DNA from: Ganoderma boninense
Taxonomy: Eukaryota; Basidiomycota; Agaricomycetes; Polyporales; Polyporaceae
Length of the DNA stretch: 64,000 nucleotides
Reading direction: 5' to 3'
Assembly: GCA_002900995.3 (NCBI GenBank)
Contig: CM035312.1
Span: forward strand, 3,120,602-3,184,601
Shown: positions 47,208 through 57,218 of the stretch, one piece after another
Layout of the letters: every line of letters begins with the position of its first letter
Position numbering within the stretch: the first letter of the stretch is position 1
Position numbers and translations under genes: made by a program
Notes under the pieces: generated by a model
The model's database searches: none
What the model was told of the DNA's origin: nothing
Seen by the model: the letters and a program-made list of their open reading frames with translations, nothing else

Positions 47208-49244
47208 CCTTCACGAGGCAACCTTGGGTATGCCTGGATGCCCTTATGTCCATCTGCGTGAGCCTACAGCGTGTGACACACTCGTAGTGGTTCTGCTTGG
47301 CCGCACCTCTTGAGAGCACTAGAGCGCAAGCTTCGTGCTTCAACATCGGATGCCGCACATGATTTGTGACTGGCGGGTCTTCTTCATCGCGAACTCCTGT
47401 CCTACGTTCGCATTTTGCGTAGGTGTAGTGGCAGTTGCGGCGTACACTAGTCCTAGGGAAAATATCAGTAAACTGCTGCGGACTCCAAGTCGTAGACTCG
47501 CCAGCAGCTCACCTTGCCACTGGCAGGCAGATTCGAAGCTTTCTGCTCGGAGTTTGAAGTTTCGGACTGACCGTGTCGACCTCAGCCAAGGCGCTCAGAG
47601 CCGTATCTAATCCTCATCTATGAGTATATCCAGCAAAAAATGGTGACACGTCGAGAAGAAACAATGGGTGCATGAAGTCGTCCAAGGGCGAAGGGCTGTG
47701 TTGCAAGTTGTGCTCCCAGCCGAGTGTCGGCATCGGAAAACCGAATTGACCAAGTTATGCCCATTTGGCTTTGAGCGCGCCCGCAAGTCTGACCAGATAT
47801 GGCAAGACCTTATCAGTACCTTATCTTGTAACATCAGAGTGACATCAGGCTGATGACATAATTGCCAGATGTACCATTCTGGCTGTCCCGCTCAACGCTT
47901 ATATGGGTAGAGCGCCCTGTTGACCGACGCTATGCTCCACGAGACTGATATGTTTGTGTGGGTCTCAGCTCTATGTTTCAAGTTTCAAGGAGTACGCTTT
48001 GCGCGTGAGAGGCATGGCCATACAAACGAAGTCCTCGGCCGCGGGTGGTGCGGCTGAATGTTGACATTATATTGAATGCAGGGCGTCGATGATGATGCAG
48101 AGGAATTCTGACTGTCGCAGTTCATGCGATGTGCAAGCTGATTAGTGGCGATACAAGGATATAAGGGTATGCGGTACCCTCTAGTCCCTTTAGTCGGGTA
48201 CTTACCTTATAAGAGGTGGAACTCGTTGTGGTCACAGCGGGCGAAAATTGCTGTTGCAACTTTGAATAGGTGCCGACGGTCCGGAAAACATATGCACATA
48301 CCTTTTGACGTCTGTTAGTCCTAGTTTTTGTGACTTTGCGCTGAGTTTATTACACGGAACCCTTGAAAGCCACTGCGGGAATCCCTCAAGTGCTGCTGCT
48401 GAGAGAGAGCCCCGTTCGGGCGTAAAAGACATCAGCATACATGATATTCGACCAATGCTATGTGATCCAATACCGGCGACCTTCGAGGCGAGTACTTACA
48501 CGAGCTGAGTTAACAAAGCAAAAAGCAATAGGGCGCTCGGAAAAACGGAATCTACAAATACACAACCGGTATTCGATCCAACGACCTCGCAGCCGCCGTA
48601 ATGCTCAGTCGAGGGATAATACCACTACACCAACGACCCTCGTCCTTACGTTTAAGGATATTAGTAAATATCGTATTAAAACAACTCAAAACCAAAGACA
48701 GGTGTGAACCGCGGGGGGCGACTCACGTAGGGATGGCGCACTCAAACTGACTCAGGTTAGCGATAGAACTTCGCAGCGAGTGCTGTAACCTGTCGCTCTT
48801 CCTGTGCGGCTAGGCACCACCGCTCGCCGAGGCTGCCAACTCCACTGCAATGGCGTGAACCTCCCGTTCGCGATGAGGAGCGACCGCAAGCTCCATAAGC
48901 CGCCTCATGTCGACCTGCTGGTTACTTTTAAAATGTTGTATGTCGCGAACTGCGTGCTCGAAAGCCTCGGTTGGGGTACGCTGCGAATCACAACTGCACG
49001 ACTTTGAACGTGCGGACCGGGGTGCCTTGGGGGTCGTGACGGAAAGGCCATCGAGCTCGTACCTGTCAATGGTGGTATGCGACCTGTATGCAGGCGACTC
49101 ATGGACGCGCAGGAAGAGTGAAGCCATGTACGGCGCCAAACCGTGACATCAGCCTACACGCCGTCCCCAGGATTCAGCAGCCCCGGGCCACCGGATCCTC
49201 GCACTTCCTCTCTCCCTCGTACGGCCGCTTCCTCTGCCTATCAT
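47208..49244. other. Gene-free stretch with a degenerate tRNA-like sequence
   Basis: About 2 kb without supported ORFs. On the minus strand, 48557-48641 carries an A-box match (48622-48633), a B-box-like GGATCGAATACC (48568-48579) and a 5-bp CCTCG/CGAGG stem at the expected anticodon position (48610-48614 and 48585-48589). The acceptor and D stems do not pair, so it is not called a tRNA gene. Confidence 0.4.
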
Positions 49245-49622
49245 TGTTGGAGCACGCAATCGTGCTCGAGTCGTCGGGCTCGAGTCTCGCCCATCTTGGA
49301 TGTGACGTGACCGCGTGGACGTTGAGTCACCGGGCCCGCGTTGCTTCCCGTTTTGTTAGTTTTGACGTTCCGCCGCTTTCCGTGCTGTGCACGCCGCCAC
49401 TCACATATACTCGCCTCTGCCAGTTCCACCACCCTCAGTCTTGCTCCGCATACTGAGGGTATGTTCTGTTTCATTCTGCTTCTTTGTTTCCAGTAGCTGA
49501 CCTACGTACTGTAGCCCGTTTACAGGTACATACATAGGTTCAATAAACATTTAGTCTTGCTCCGCATACTGAGGCCCGTTTACAGCCTGCCCACGCCGTC
49601 GTCGCGCCCACGCTTTCCAATA
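49245..49622 (+). repeat. 5' LTR of the copia-type element
   Basis: 378 bp. Contains a 22-bp internal direct repeat beginning AGTCTTGCTCCGCATACTGA at 49437 and 49553, and an AATAAA polyadenylation-type signal at 49542-49547. Confidence 0.92.
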
Positions 49623-49634
49623 GGTTATGAGCCC
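49623..49634 (+). promoter_or_regulatory. Primer-binding site, half-tRNA-iMet type
   Basis: GGTTATGAGCCC immediately follows the 5' LTR. It is complementary to GGGCTCATAACC, the anticodon-stem/loop sequence of eukaryotic initiator tRNA-Met (yeast form). Drosophila copia is known to be primed by the 5' half of this tRNA. The tRNA of this organism was not available to confirm the match. Confidence 0.6.
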
Positions 49635-49684
49635 TGCGGGTAGGCTCTAACTTCAAGACTCGCTCGCCTCCCGCTCGCTCGCCT

Positions 49685-49945
49685 TTCGCCGCCTTTCGCC
49701 AGCGCCACTGCCGCGCTCTCTTCGCCTGCCACTGCCTGCGCCACTGCCGTGCTTCTGGTACGCCTTTTGCCTGCGCCACTGCCGCGCTCTCTCTCGCTCG
49801 CCTTCGCCTGCGCCGTTGCCGCGCTCCTCGTCCGCCTCTGCCTGCGCCATCGCCGCGCTACCCTCTGCCTGCGCCATCGCCGCGCTCCCCATTGCCTGCG
49901 CCACTGCCGCGCTCCTTGCTCATCCTCCGCTCGTGCCGCTGCCGC
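49685..49945 (+). repeat. Degenerate tandem repeat in the gag leader
   Basis: At least six copies of a phrase of the form TGCGCCAnnGCCGCGCT lie between the primer site and the gag start. The spacing varies. Confidence 0.6.
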
Positions 49946-50027
49946 ACCTGCTCTCTCGCCGATCCCCTCCCGTTCTATCTCGCTCGCTGCCGCGTACTCC
50001 CTCCGTTCCATCAATCTCACCGCCACC

Positions 50028-51896
50028 ATGTCCGTCTCCCTCGCCGACTTCGTCGCCGGTGTCGAGAAGCTCGAAGCATCTGGAAGGAACTTCGTTCTCT
50101 TCCGCGATCAATTCCAGATCGCCGTCACCCAGAAGGAGGCTTGGAACCACTTTGACGGTACGTCCACTCGCCCGGCCCCTGCCATTCAGGCTACCCCCAC
50201 CGCTCTCGAGATCGCCTCCATCGCCGCATGGGACAAGAAGGAAAACCTCGCGCTATACCTCCTCAGCTTGAAGATCGCCCCCGCCGTGTTCACGAAGCAC
50301 AAGCGCAAGGGCACCGTTGCCGCCATCTGGTCCAGCATCTGCTCGGAGATGGGCGCGAAGTCCCTGCTCCAGCGCGCCAACCTCCGCCGTGACTTCACGA
50401 ACATGCGCTGCGCTGCCGGTGCTGACCTGCATGCCGAGGTCGACCGCCTCCGCCTCGCCTACGAGACCCTCATCACGCTCGAGGTCAAGATCTCCGATGC
50501 CGAGTACGCCTCCACCATCATCGCCTTTCTCCCGCCCGATCTATCCGCCTTCATCGCCCAGCTCTCCGCTCAGATCCGCGCCCACGACCTCATGACTCCC
50601 GCTACCACGACGCCTGCTCCCGTCGACCCCGACAAGCCGCCTCTCGACCCCGAGGTCATGCTGACCCTCGTCCTCGAGGAGTGGGACCGTCGTCAAGCCG
50701 AGCGCAAGACCTCCAAGGGAAAGGACCGCGACTCAGGTGTCGCTGCCGCCGTTCTTTCGAGCGAGAAGCCCAAGTCTCGTGGTCGTGGCCCCCGTAAGCC
50801 CGTCGGCATCTGCTGGACGTGCGGCGGCACGGGTCACAGACAAGATGTCTGCCCTTCGCCTCGCCCTGAGGGCCAGCCCGCCGATGCTGCACCACAAAAC
50901 CCCCCGCCTGCCAATCCGCCCACCAATCCTGTCCCTGCCCAGGCTGCTGGTGCCGCAGTCCGCCTCAATGCCGCCTACACCCTCGACGATATCGCCGGCG
51001 CATGGAGCGCCTTTGCCCCGCGGCTCTCCGACGTCGACCTCAGTAACGACAACTTGTCCGTCTATGATCCCTGGTCCGACGATGCCGACTCCGTCTATTC
51101 TGACTTCACCGAGGACTCGGATGCCTCTGACTCGCTCCCCGCCCTCGTCCTGGATGCCCCTGCCTTCACCCTTGCCCACCCTGCCCATCCCTCGCCTCCC
51201 ACCACTGCCGTGGATCGCCCGAACGCCGTCTCGCTTGAGGGGGAGGAGATGTTGAGCCTCGCCAAGCTCACGTCGTCCGTGCGCCCCGAGAGTGGTGATG
51301 CACGTTTGCTTACTGCTGACGGCCTCGCCGCCGCTGTCGACTTGCCCCCTGGCCTCTCGGTGCCCGTGCGGACCGCTGCCCCGCCGAACGAGAGTCTCGC
51401 CATCCAGCACCTGCCCCGAGACGTCTGCCCACTGCCCGGAGACGTGCTCACCGCCACTTTCAATGCCTCACCCACCGCATCTGCCTCCGCCATCGCTGCC
51501 TCGCCCGCCATCCCTGATGGCATTGCCTCACTCGTCGACCTGCCCGACAAGTTGAACATGCGCGCCCTCGTCGACTCGGTCTCCGACAGGCTGCCCGGGC
51601 CGTTGCCACTCGCCTCTGTGTGCGACGCCACCCGCGGTTCAGCCACTGCTTTGCTCAAGCCACCGTTCCTCGTCGATCTTGATGGCGCCTTCGCCCGCAT
51701 CTCTGCCTCGCCACATGCCTGTCGCTCTGCCGTTGACATTGCCGCTGCCGCTGCTCATATGGACTTTTTTGATTCTTTTCATACATCGCCTGCATCCCAT
51801 GCCCGCTTTAACCGTATCCGCTGCTACGCTGATGCTTACACTGCCTGCCTTTCTTCCGCCGTTGCCCCGCCTGCTCTTCTTGCATCTGTTACGTAG
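50028..51896 (+). CDS. Copia-type Gag protein (622 aa)
   Basis: The start at 50028 is chosen because it has an ideal Kozak context (GCCACCATGTCC) and matches copia Gag starts (MSVSLADFVAGVEKL). The upstream in-frame extension is low-complexity leader sequence. Residues 1-200 form the typical alpha-helical Gag (AWNHFDGTSTRP, WDKKENLALYLLSLKI, WSSICSEMG, RANLRRDFTNMRC, ETLITLEVKISDAEYASTII). A CCHC knuckle (CWTCGGTGHRQDVC, about residues 262-275) follows a basic segment. The remaining 340 residues are Ala/Pro/Ser/Asp-rich, with no D-S/T-G protease motif and no integrase. It packages RNA into virus-like particles. The long tail may be a remnant or a novel region. Confidence 0.92.
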   Translation: MSVSLADFVAGVEKLEASGRNFVLFRDQFQIAVTQKEAWNHFDGTSTRPAPAIQATPTALEIASIAAWDKKENLALYLLSLKIAPAVFTKHKRKGTVAAIWSSICSEMGAKSLLQRANLRRDFTNMRCAAGADLHAEVDRLRLAYETLITLEVKISDAEYASTIIAFLPPDLSAFIAQLSAQIRAHDLMTPATTTPAPVDPDKPPLDPEVMLTLVLEEWDRRQAERKTSKGKDRDSGVAAAVLSSEKPKSRGRGPRKPVGICWTCGGTGHRQDVCPSPRPEGQPADAAPQNPPPANPPTNPVPAQAAGAAVRLNAAYTLDDIAGAWSAFAPRLSDVDLSNDNLSVYDPWSDDADSVYSDFTEDSDASDSLPALVLDAPAFTLAHPAHPSPPTTAVDRPNAVSLEGEEMLSLAKLTSSVRPESGDARLLTADGLAAAVDLPPGLSVPVRTAAPPNESLAIQHLPRDVCPLPGDVLTATFNASPTASASAIAASPAIPDGIASLVDLPDKLNMRALVDSVSDRLPGPLPLASVCDATRGSATALLKPPFLVDLDGAFARISASPHACRSAVDIAAAAAHMDFFDSFHTSPASHARFNRIRCYADAYTACLSSAVAPPALLASVT

Positions 51897-51946
51897 TTTC
51901 TTTTCTTTGCCCTCGCTCTCCCGACTCTTGCAAGATTGAGGGGGAG

Positions 51947-52324
51947 TGTTGGAGCACGCAATCGTGCTCGAGTCGTCGGGCTCGAGTCTCGCCCATCTTG
52001 GATGTGACGTGACCGCGTGGACGTTGAGTCACCGGGCCCGCGTTGCTTCCCGTTTTGTTAGTTTTGACGTTCCGCCGCTTTCCGTGCTGTGCACGCCGCC
52101 ACTCACATATACTCGCCTCTGCCAGTTCCACCACCCTCAGTCTTGCTCCGCATACTGAGGGTATGTTCTGTTTCATTCTGCTTCTTTGTTTCCAGTAGCT
52201 GACCTATGTACTGTAGCCCGTTTACAGGTACATACATAGGTTCAATAAACATTTAGTCTTGCTCCGCATACTGAGGCCCGTTTACAGCCTGCCCACGCCG
52301 TCGTCGCGCCCACGCTTTCCAATA
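51947..52324 (+). repeat. 3' LTR of the copia-type element
   Basis: 378 bp, one substitution from the 5' copy, followed by the ATCAT target duplication. Confidence 0.92.
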
Positions 52325-52371
52325 ATCATCTCTTCTACCATCATCACCCACGTACGCCCGCATCCGTCACC

Positions 52372-52884
52372 ATGCAGGGCGACGCTTTACTCGTGCGGTA
52401 CGAGCATCGCCAGGTGGGTTTCTAAATGTTCACTCCGTCATATATTGATCTCAACCAAACCAGCTCTTTGGTTCTATTCTCAATGACTTCGGAGACGGGC
52501 GTTTCCAATTTACATACGAGGACCTGGCGGAGGTGAATGTCTCTGTTGCATCGTCTTCAGCCTTGAAGACCAACACATCGTTTACAGGCCTTGAAAGCCC
52601 TAGGATTCCGGGAGCTACGCAGGACCGCGTTGATACCCCCTAGACGATTCGGGCGTAAGGTTTTCTTGTTCTTGAAGGTCAGTACCCAGTGGCATTCCTC
52701 CGAATCATGGCCTGACCTTGTTCAGGATGGTGGAAGAAGCGATCGCGTAGTCTCTCCGCGGGCACAAGATGAGTAAGTGGACGTCGTTTGTCAATGAGCA
52801 AGACTAACCAGTTTACGAAGGCTCAAAATCGCTCTCGGTCGCCTGTACGGCTGGACGGGGGAGACGTTCTGTTGTCGCGGGTAA
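52372..52884 (+). CDS. Small five-exon gene, HicA-like fold family (103 aa)
   Basis: Five exons (52372-52413, 52464-52532, 52588-52677, 52726-52772, 52821-52884) join in frame with GT-AG introns. The middle reads FGDGRFQFTYEDLAEALKAL and GFRELRRTALIPPRRF, and the end reads LKIALGRLYGWTGETF. This FxWEDxAxAMxxLGF ... YGWxxxTF layout resembles a group of agaricomycete proteins with a HicA-like (dsRNA-binding-like) fold, here short. The phenylalanine/histidine positions typical of the bacterial active site are not identified, so nuclease activity should not be assumed. The gag-only element ends 47 bp upstream, inside its promoter or 5' UTR. Confidence 0.55.
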
Positions 52885-53080
52885 AATGACCCGAAGATGT
52901 TAAGCATGGCGTTTTGTATGATAGCTATCTTGATCTCGGACATATCGCTTTAAGATCTCCGGCCGCTGATTCAGTGCTGTGATCGGGCGGGATGCATGAC
53001 AAATGTACCTATTCATAAACTACTAGAGGAGCGCCTTGGAGCACCGCGCGCGCGGGCTAGAAACCTTGGGTCGACGGTCG

Positions 53081-53198
53081 ACCACTACCACCACCACCAT
53101 CACCACCACCACCACCACCACTGTTTCTACCACCCTTTTCTCTCTCTCTCTCTTTTCCTCTCTCTTCCCATCTCTCTTCCTCTCTCTCCCCGCCTCTG
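53081..53198 (+). repeat. (CAC/ACC)n microsatellite followed by a polypyrimidine tract
   Basis: A CAY trinucleotide run at about 53081-53121 is followed by a CT-rich tract at 53122-53198. It lies just upstream of the ATG of the degenerate ORF (53261). Confidence 0.8.
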
Positions 53199-53724
53199 TC
53201 GCGCCCACCAGCGCGCGAACTTGCTCCTTCTGTCTGAACCTCTGAAACTCCTATTCCGCTATGCCGCCCCCGCTTCCGCCCCCATCCGCCCAACCGTTCC
53301 TCTTCAAGATTGAGCGAGGCTCCTCATCTCCACCCTGCGAAGACTCCAGTCGCCTGTGAAGGCATGGAGCTCACCGTCTATGGCGTCGACCACGACACAC
53401 CCCGGTCATCGGCCGAGCATATGCGGCGTATCCTCCAAGACCTCAGGCTGTTCGCACCCATCAGACCCGCGACGCGCTCTACGACGCTGTTGTGGTGAGC
53501 ACCTCCGACACGCAAAACTGTATAGATTACGTCTACGTCTCACTCAGCCAAGACCGGGTGCCGCAACCCAGGGCAGACCTCTTCCAAGACCTCAGGAAGA
53601 CGCTCCTTGACTCCAACCCCTAGTTGCGAGTCCAATGGAGGATAGAATCCGGGCCTGACCGCACTCGACGTGTGTTTTTCACCGCCGACAGCAAGGACCA
53701 CGCAGAGAAGCCGCAGAAGACATG

Positions 53725-53913
53725 CACGACAGGCATGGCGTTATTCCCCAAGGGTGAAAAGTCGACAAAAAGTCGAGACAGGTGTAAAACTTTTCTCTGG
53801 TCGGCGCAAAGCCGAGTAAAATGGTGGAGAAAGTCTTTCTTTTCGGAGGCTTTTGCAGTCTTTCATGTTTTCTCGACTTTTGTCCAGTCGAAAATAGCGC
53901 CATGCCCGTCGTG
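53725..53913. mobile_element. MITE, 189 bp, with 21-bp inverted repeats and ATG target duplication
   Basis: The left end CACGACAGGCATGGCGTTATT (53725-53745) and the reverse complement of the right end (53893-53913) agree at 19 of 21 positions. Subterminal GACAAAAAGTCGAG / GACAAAAGTCGAG strings are also inverted. Direct ATG triplets flank the element (53722-53724 and 53914-53916). No coding capacity. Removing the element and one ATG restores the open frame of the host ORF, which confirms the ends. A 3-bp duplication fits PIF/Harbinger or CACTA-type elements. Confidence 0.85.
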
Positions 53914-54382
53914 ATGGGGCGACTGGTTTGAGGTCAAGAGGTACGTTTTCTACCGGAAGCACGTCTCCACACCCCTTGAGCCCTGGCGCGTCACCTTCGA
54001 CTTCCTCAACCCCGCTCACGCCGATGCCCTCTTTGGTATACCGCCCGTCCTCGACCACGTCAAGTACGAGACTCGACGGCCGCGCTACGTCACTCCCTCC
54101 TACGGCTACCAGATCGCCTTACTCAGTTGCCGGGACTGGTTTCCTGCCAAGGTCGTCCTGGATGGGTTCGTCATCTCTTTGGCGACGACGCTTCTGACCC
54201 TGTTGTGTACAGCGCCATGGAGCTCGACGGCGACCTGTACACAGCAGTGCTTCCATCCTGGGACCACGCAGTCCGGGTTGCAGGCAGCTACCGCGACCTC
54301 GAGGCGAACCTCGCCGCTGACCCGGTTATCGAGCACATCAAGCCAGTACCACAGCCCGGCCTCCTCTATGGTTTCAACGGTG

Positions 54383-54434
54383 TAGGCCTCTCGTTCACGC
54401 GTCAGTCCGTCGCTGCCAGTCCCTCGTCGTCGTC
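54383..54434 (+). repeat. 52-bp direct repeat, left copy
   Basis: TAGGCCTCTCGTTCACGYGT... to CGTCGTCGTC. It differs at one position from the copy at 57167-57218. Confidence 0.9.
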
Positions 54435-54466
54435 TAGGTCAAACCGTGGAGGCCTCGCACAGCGCG

Positions 54467-57139
54467 TCTGGTGAGACCTCATTTGTGGTCATATCTGGTG
54501 GAACGGGATGCAACTCTATATGCTCTGCGTTTGGCCATTCCGCCTGCTACATTCTCCCTGTCTCAGGCGATGGAGGTTCGTCTAGCGAGATTATTCGCGT
54601 GTTGGGTGATCAAACGCCGATTTCATTAAATTCAAAAACGCGCCCCATTGAAGACGGCTCTCCACGAGCACTCTGGCCGGCGGGACACTTCGAACGAGGT
54701 GTGCGGTGCACCAACAGGCTATATCGACGGTTCTGCGCCGCCCGGGATCTGTTCGCGAAAACGGCACTAGGGCGGTGCATGGACGGCGGCTCATGGACGC
54801 GCTCAGGCGACCACCTCAAACCCTCAAACCCCGGAGCACGGGGCCTCGTCGACTGCGACGTCGACGCAGGCCGACGTCGCCAGCTCAAACATGAGCTGAG
54901 GAGATGGGGACGTCGTCAGCGGATGTCGCAAGGCTCGGGATAAGTGTCCCGCCTGGCGGGACGCTACGGGAGAGGGCACAGCAGGGCCGAGACGGACGTG
55001 CCGCCTCCAGCTGCCGAGCGCAACCAGGCAGCACGACAGCCGCCCACGCCCGACGTCTGGGACGACGACGACCCCATGTTCACACGAGAAGACGGGGAGA
55101 ACGGACTCACGCCGCCAGAAGCGGCGAGTGAACCCCCTTTGTGGCGGGGGGGCGCGGCGGGAGAGGAGGGCGATCCGGCCATCAACCGCGGCTCCGCCCG
55201 CCAGGCGACTTGTTGACGCGACGCGACGAGGGACGTCCTGGGCAAGACTGGAACGACCGCCGTCGCCCCTGTGGCTGCCGGCTACGGGGAGGCAGAACGT
55301 GTTCTCTCGCCGCAAGGTGAGTAAAACATGAATTACTCATGCGGCGCGCCTGAGACCGCATGCTGACTCCTTGTACAACAGTTTCCTTTCGGTTTCACGA
55401 CGGATGCTACCGGTTCGCGACGAACAGCCGAGGGCGAAAAAGTCGTCCAGGCCATCCGGGCGATTTCATTCCACTGGCGAAGTGCGCCCACCAAACGCCC
55501 CCTCCCGAGCCCCTCTATCGGTGAGCGAGACGTCCTCAGAAGCCATGCCATCCACTGACACGGAGCAAGGGCAGGTGACATCCGCTCACGGTTGGTCCGC
55601 CTGATTCCTCCTGCGGACCCCGGCTCCCCTCTGGATGCCATTCGCAATCTTCTCGCCTACCGTTTACCCGCCAAGTGTACTGAACAGGAGGCACGAGATG
55701 AATGGAGAGATATCGTGGAGGGCCGGAGTCTCCTCTGTGCAGGCATCCCCAACGATCGCAAAGAGATGATCAGAGGTGCGTCCTATTGGACGATTTCCGC
55801 GCATATATGGTGGTATTGATAGGCATCACAGCGTTCCTCGTCCATTTCGAGCACGAGATACTATCACGAGCACACAAGAACTTCTCGTTTGTGAATGGAA
55901 GGTCAGTAAGTTTAGTGGCCAGGGGGAACTGCGACTCCTCATCGCGAAGCTTCAGCATCGGCAATTACTTCCTATCAGCCGCGCAAGCGTTCTTCCGGTC
56001 CCTACCTTCTGCCATCTTCCTCTTCTCCTCGATCACCAGCAGCGAGGCAAACATTTTGCCCGTCATCGTGACCAACCACACGGTTACGATTGCAGCAGAA
56101 CTGGTGAGATCATCGCATCCTTGGTTTATTTTTTCATATTGAGTTTTGTCACAACGCAGGAAAACGGAGAGCGATTAGTTGGTCAATGCGAAATTTCCCA
56201 TCCCGTTCGACAACCTCCTGGAATAAGCATATCTTCGGAGGAGAACCCAGCATCACCTGTTGGTCCACTGGACGGTACGCTGCATCGTAGTCGGAATGTA
56301 CTCTTTGAGGCGGAAGGAAAGAACCACGAGCCCCTCAATGCTCGTATCACCAGTAAGTGGAGCAACGGATGGCTGTCGTCCCTCGCTTGACCTTTTCCAA
56401 GGGTTGTTCTACATCAACGCGTATGGGAACGAGATCCATCCATCCCCGAACGTTGACTACCTCACATCGATGTCTCGATATAATGTTCTGGTTTACTCTT
56501 GCGGGTCCCTTTGGACATGGTTGGTGGTGTGAAGTCCCAACAATGTCAGCTTCATCTGATCTTAATTGCAGCATAATTCCCTGCCTAGCATTGAGAGGCG
56601 TTGCAAATGCCATTGCTGGTTCGCGGTCCCTCAAAGCGAAGGTGCTCCTGTGTAAGTCAAATCATCCTCGTATTCTTCCTTTGACTGAAAGTGTGCCCTA
56701 GTGAACTCCGCCAACGATCGGGAAACCGATGAGTACACAGCGGTGGACTACATCCGGTAAGATCTTTGGTAAGATAGCAAAGCAACGCCGATTAAGTGAT
56801 AGGTTAGGATCATCGCACGAACGCTGAACGAAGGCCATCAGTCGAGGATATTCGGTGGGCTGAGCAAGGCGGAGACGACTTACCCTATCTCGGCTTTCAT
56901 CACACACCTCGTTTACCTCAAAGGGAATGCGATCGAAGTCGACATCCCGCTGATCACTGTACGTTCCATCCCTAGGATTGCAAGCGGTGACGTTCTGACG
57001 CGTTCTTCTTCAGCAACTGGGGGTGCGTTGCATAGGGGTAGAAGGACCGATAGACGAGAGGACGAGACTGCCACAGTTCGACACGTCCTCCGTCAACGAG
57101 GCCGTCCGTGAGATTCTAGAGAGTGTGACGGACGAATAG
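54467..57139 (+). CDS. CofD / UPF0052-like protein, 5' end uncertain, with a 1-kb insertion
   Basis: The nucleotide-binding start SFVVISGGTGCNSIC and the ILPVSGDGGSSSEIIRVLG loop mark the CofD/YvcK-type fold. Downstream parts are GDIRSRLVRLIPPADPGSPL, LAYRLPAKCTEQEARDEW, GNYFLSAAQAFFRSLPSAIF, ANILPVIVTNHTVTIAAEL, LFYINAYGNEIHPSP, VYSCGSLWTS, GVANAIAGSRSLKAKVLL and GVRCIGVEGPIDERTRLP, ending in a stop at 57139. Several normal introns are visible, so it is not a retrocopy. About 980 bp (54608-55585) lie between RVLG and GDIRSRL, where relatives have only a GPSI string; a very long intron or an insertion. No ATG was found in frame near the start. The bacterial and archaeal relatives make F420 intermediates or act in growth control; the fungal role is unknown. 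Confidence 0.78.
54608..55585. other. Insert or long intron within the CofD-like gene
   Basis: GC-rich, with overlapping short ORFs but no recognisable domain. It can be removed as a GT-AG interval (GTGATC ... GGGCAG) only by losing four conserved residues. Confidence 0.5.
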
Positions 57140-57166
57140 ACGAGGTTCTTTACCTCCGACGATCCT

Positions 57167-57218
57167 TAGGCCTCTCGTTCACGTGTCAGTCCGTCGCTGC
57201 CAGTCCCTCGTCGTCGTC
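57167..57218 (+). repeat. 52-bp direct repeat, right copy
   Basis: Second copy of the 54383-54434 repeat. It lies 28 bp after the CofD-like stop codon, and the host ORF resumes directly after it. Confidence 0.9.

Larger units (their letters stand above)
49245..52324 (+). mobile_element. Copia-type gag-only LTR element (TR-GAG-like), 3,080 bp, complete
   Basis: Two 378-bp LTRs (TGTTGGAG ... TTCCAATA), differing at one position (C/T near 49504), enclose a 2,324-bp internal region. A 5-bp target duplication, ATCAT, flanks the element (49240-49244 and 52325-52329). The primer site follows the 5' LTR directly and a purine tract (ATTGAGGGGGAG) precedes the 3' LTR. The only long ORF is gag with a CCHC zinc knuckle. 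No protease (DSG), integrase or RT motifs occur, so it must be mobilised by an autonomous copia relative. The near identity of the LTRs shows recent movement. Confidence 0.93.

Noticed and set aside
48810..49146. 109-aa minus-strand ORF upstream of the gag-only element
   Set aside because: No recognised domain and no paralogue in the window; could be real but unsupported.
53081..53198. CRISPR-like or other array
   Set aside because: It is simple trinucleotide and CT repeat sequence, and the organism is a eukaryote.
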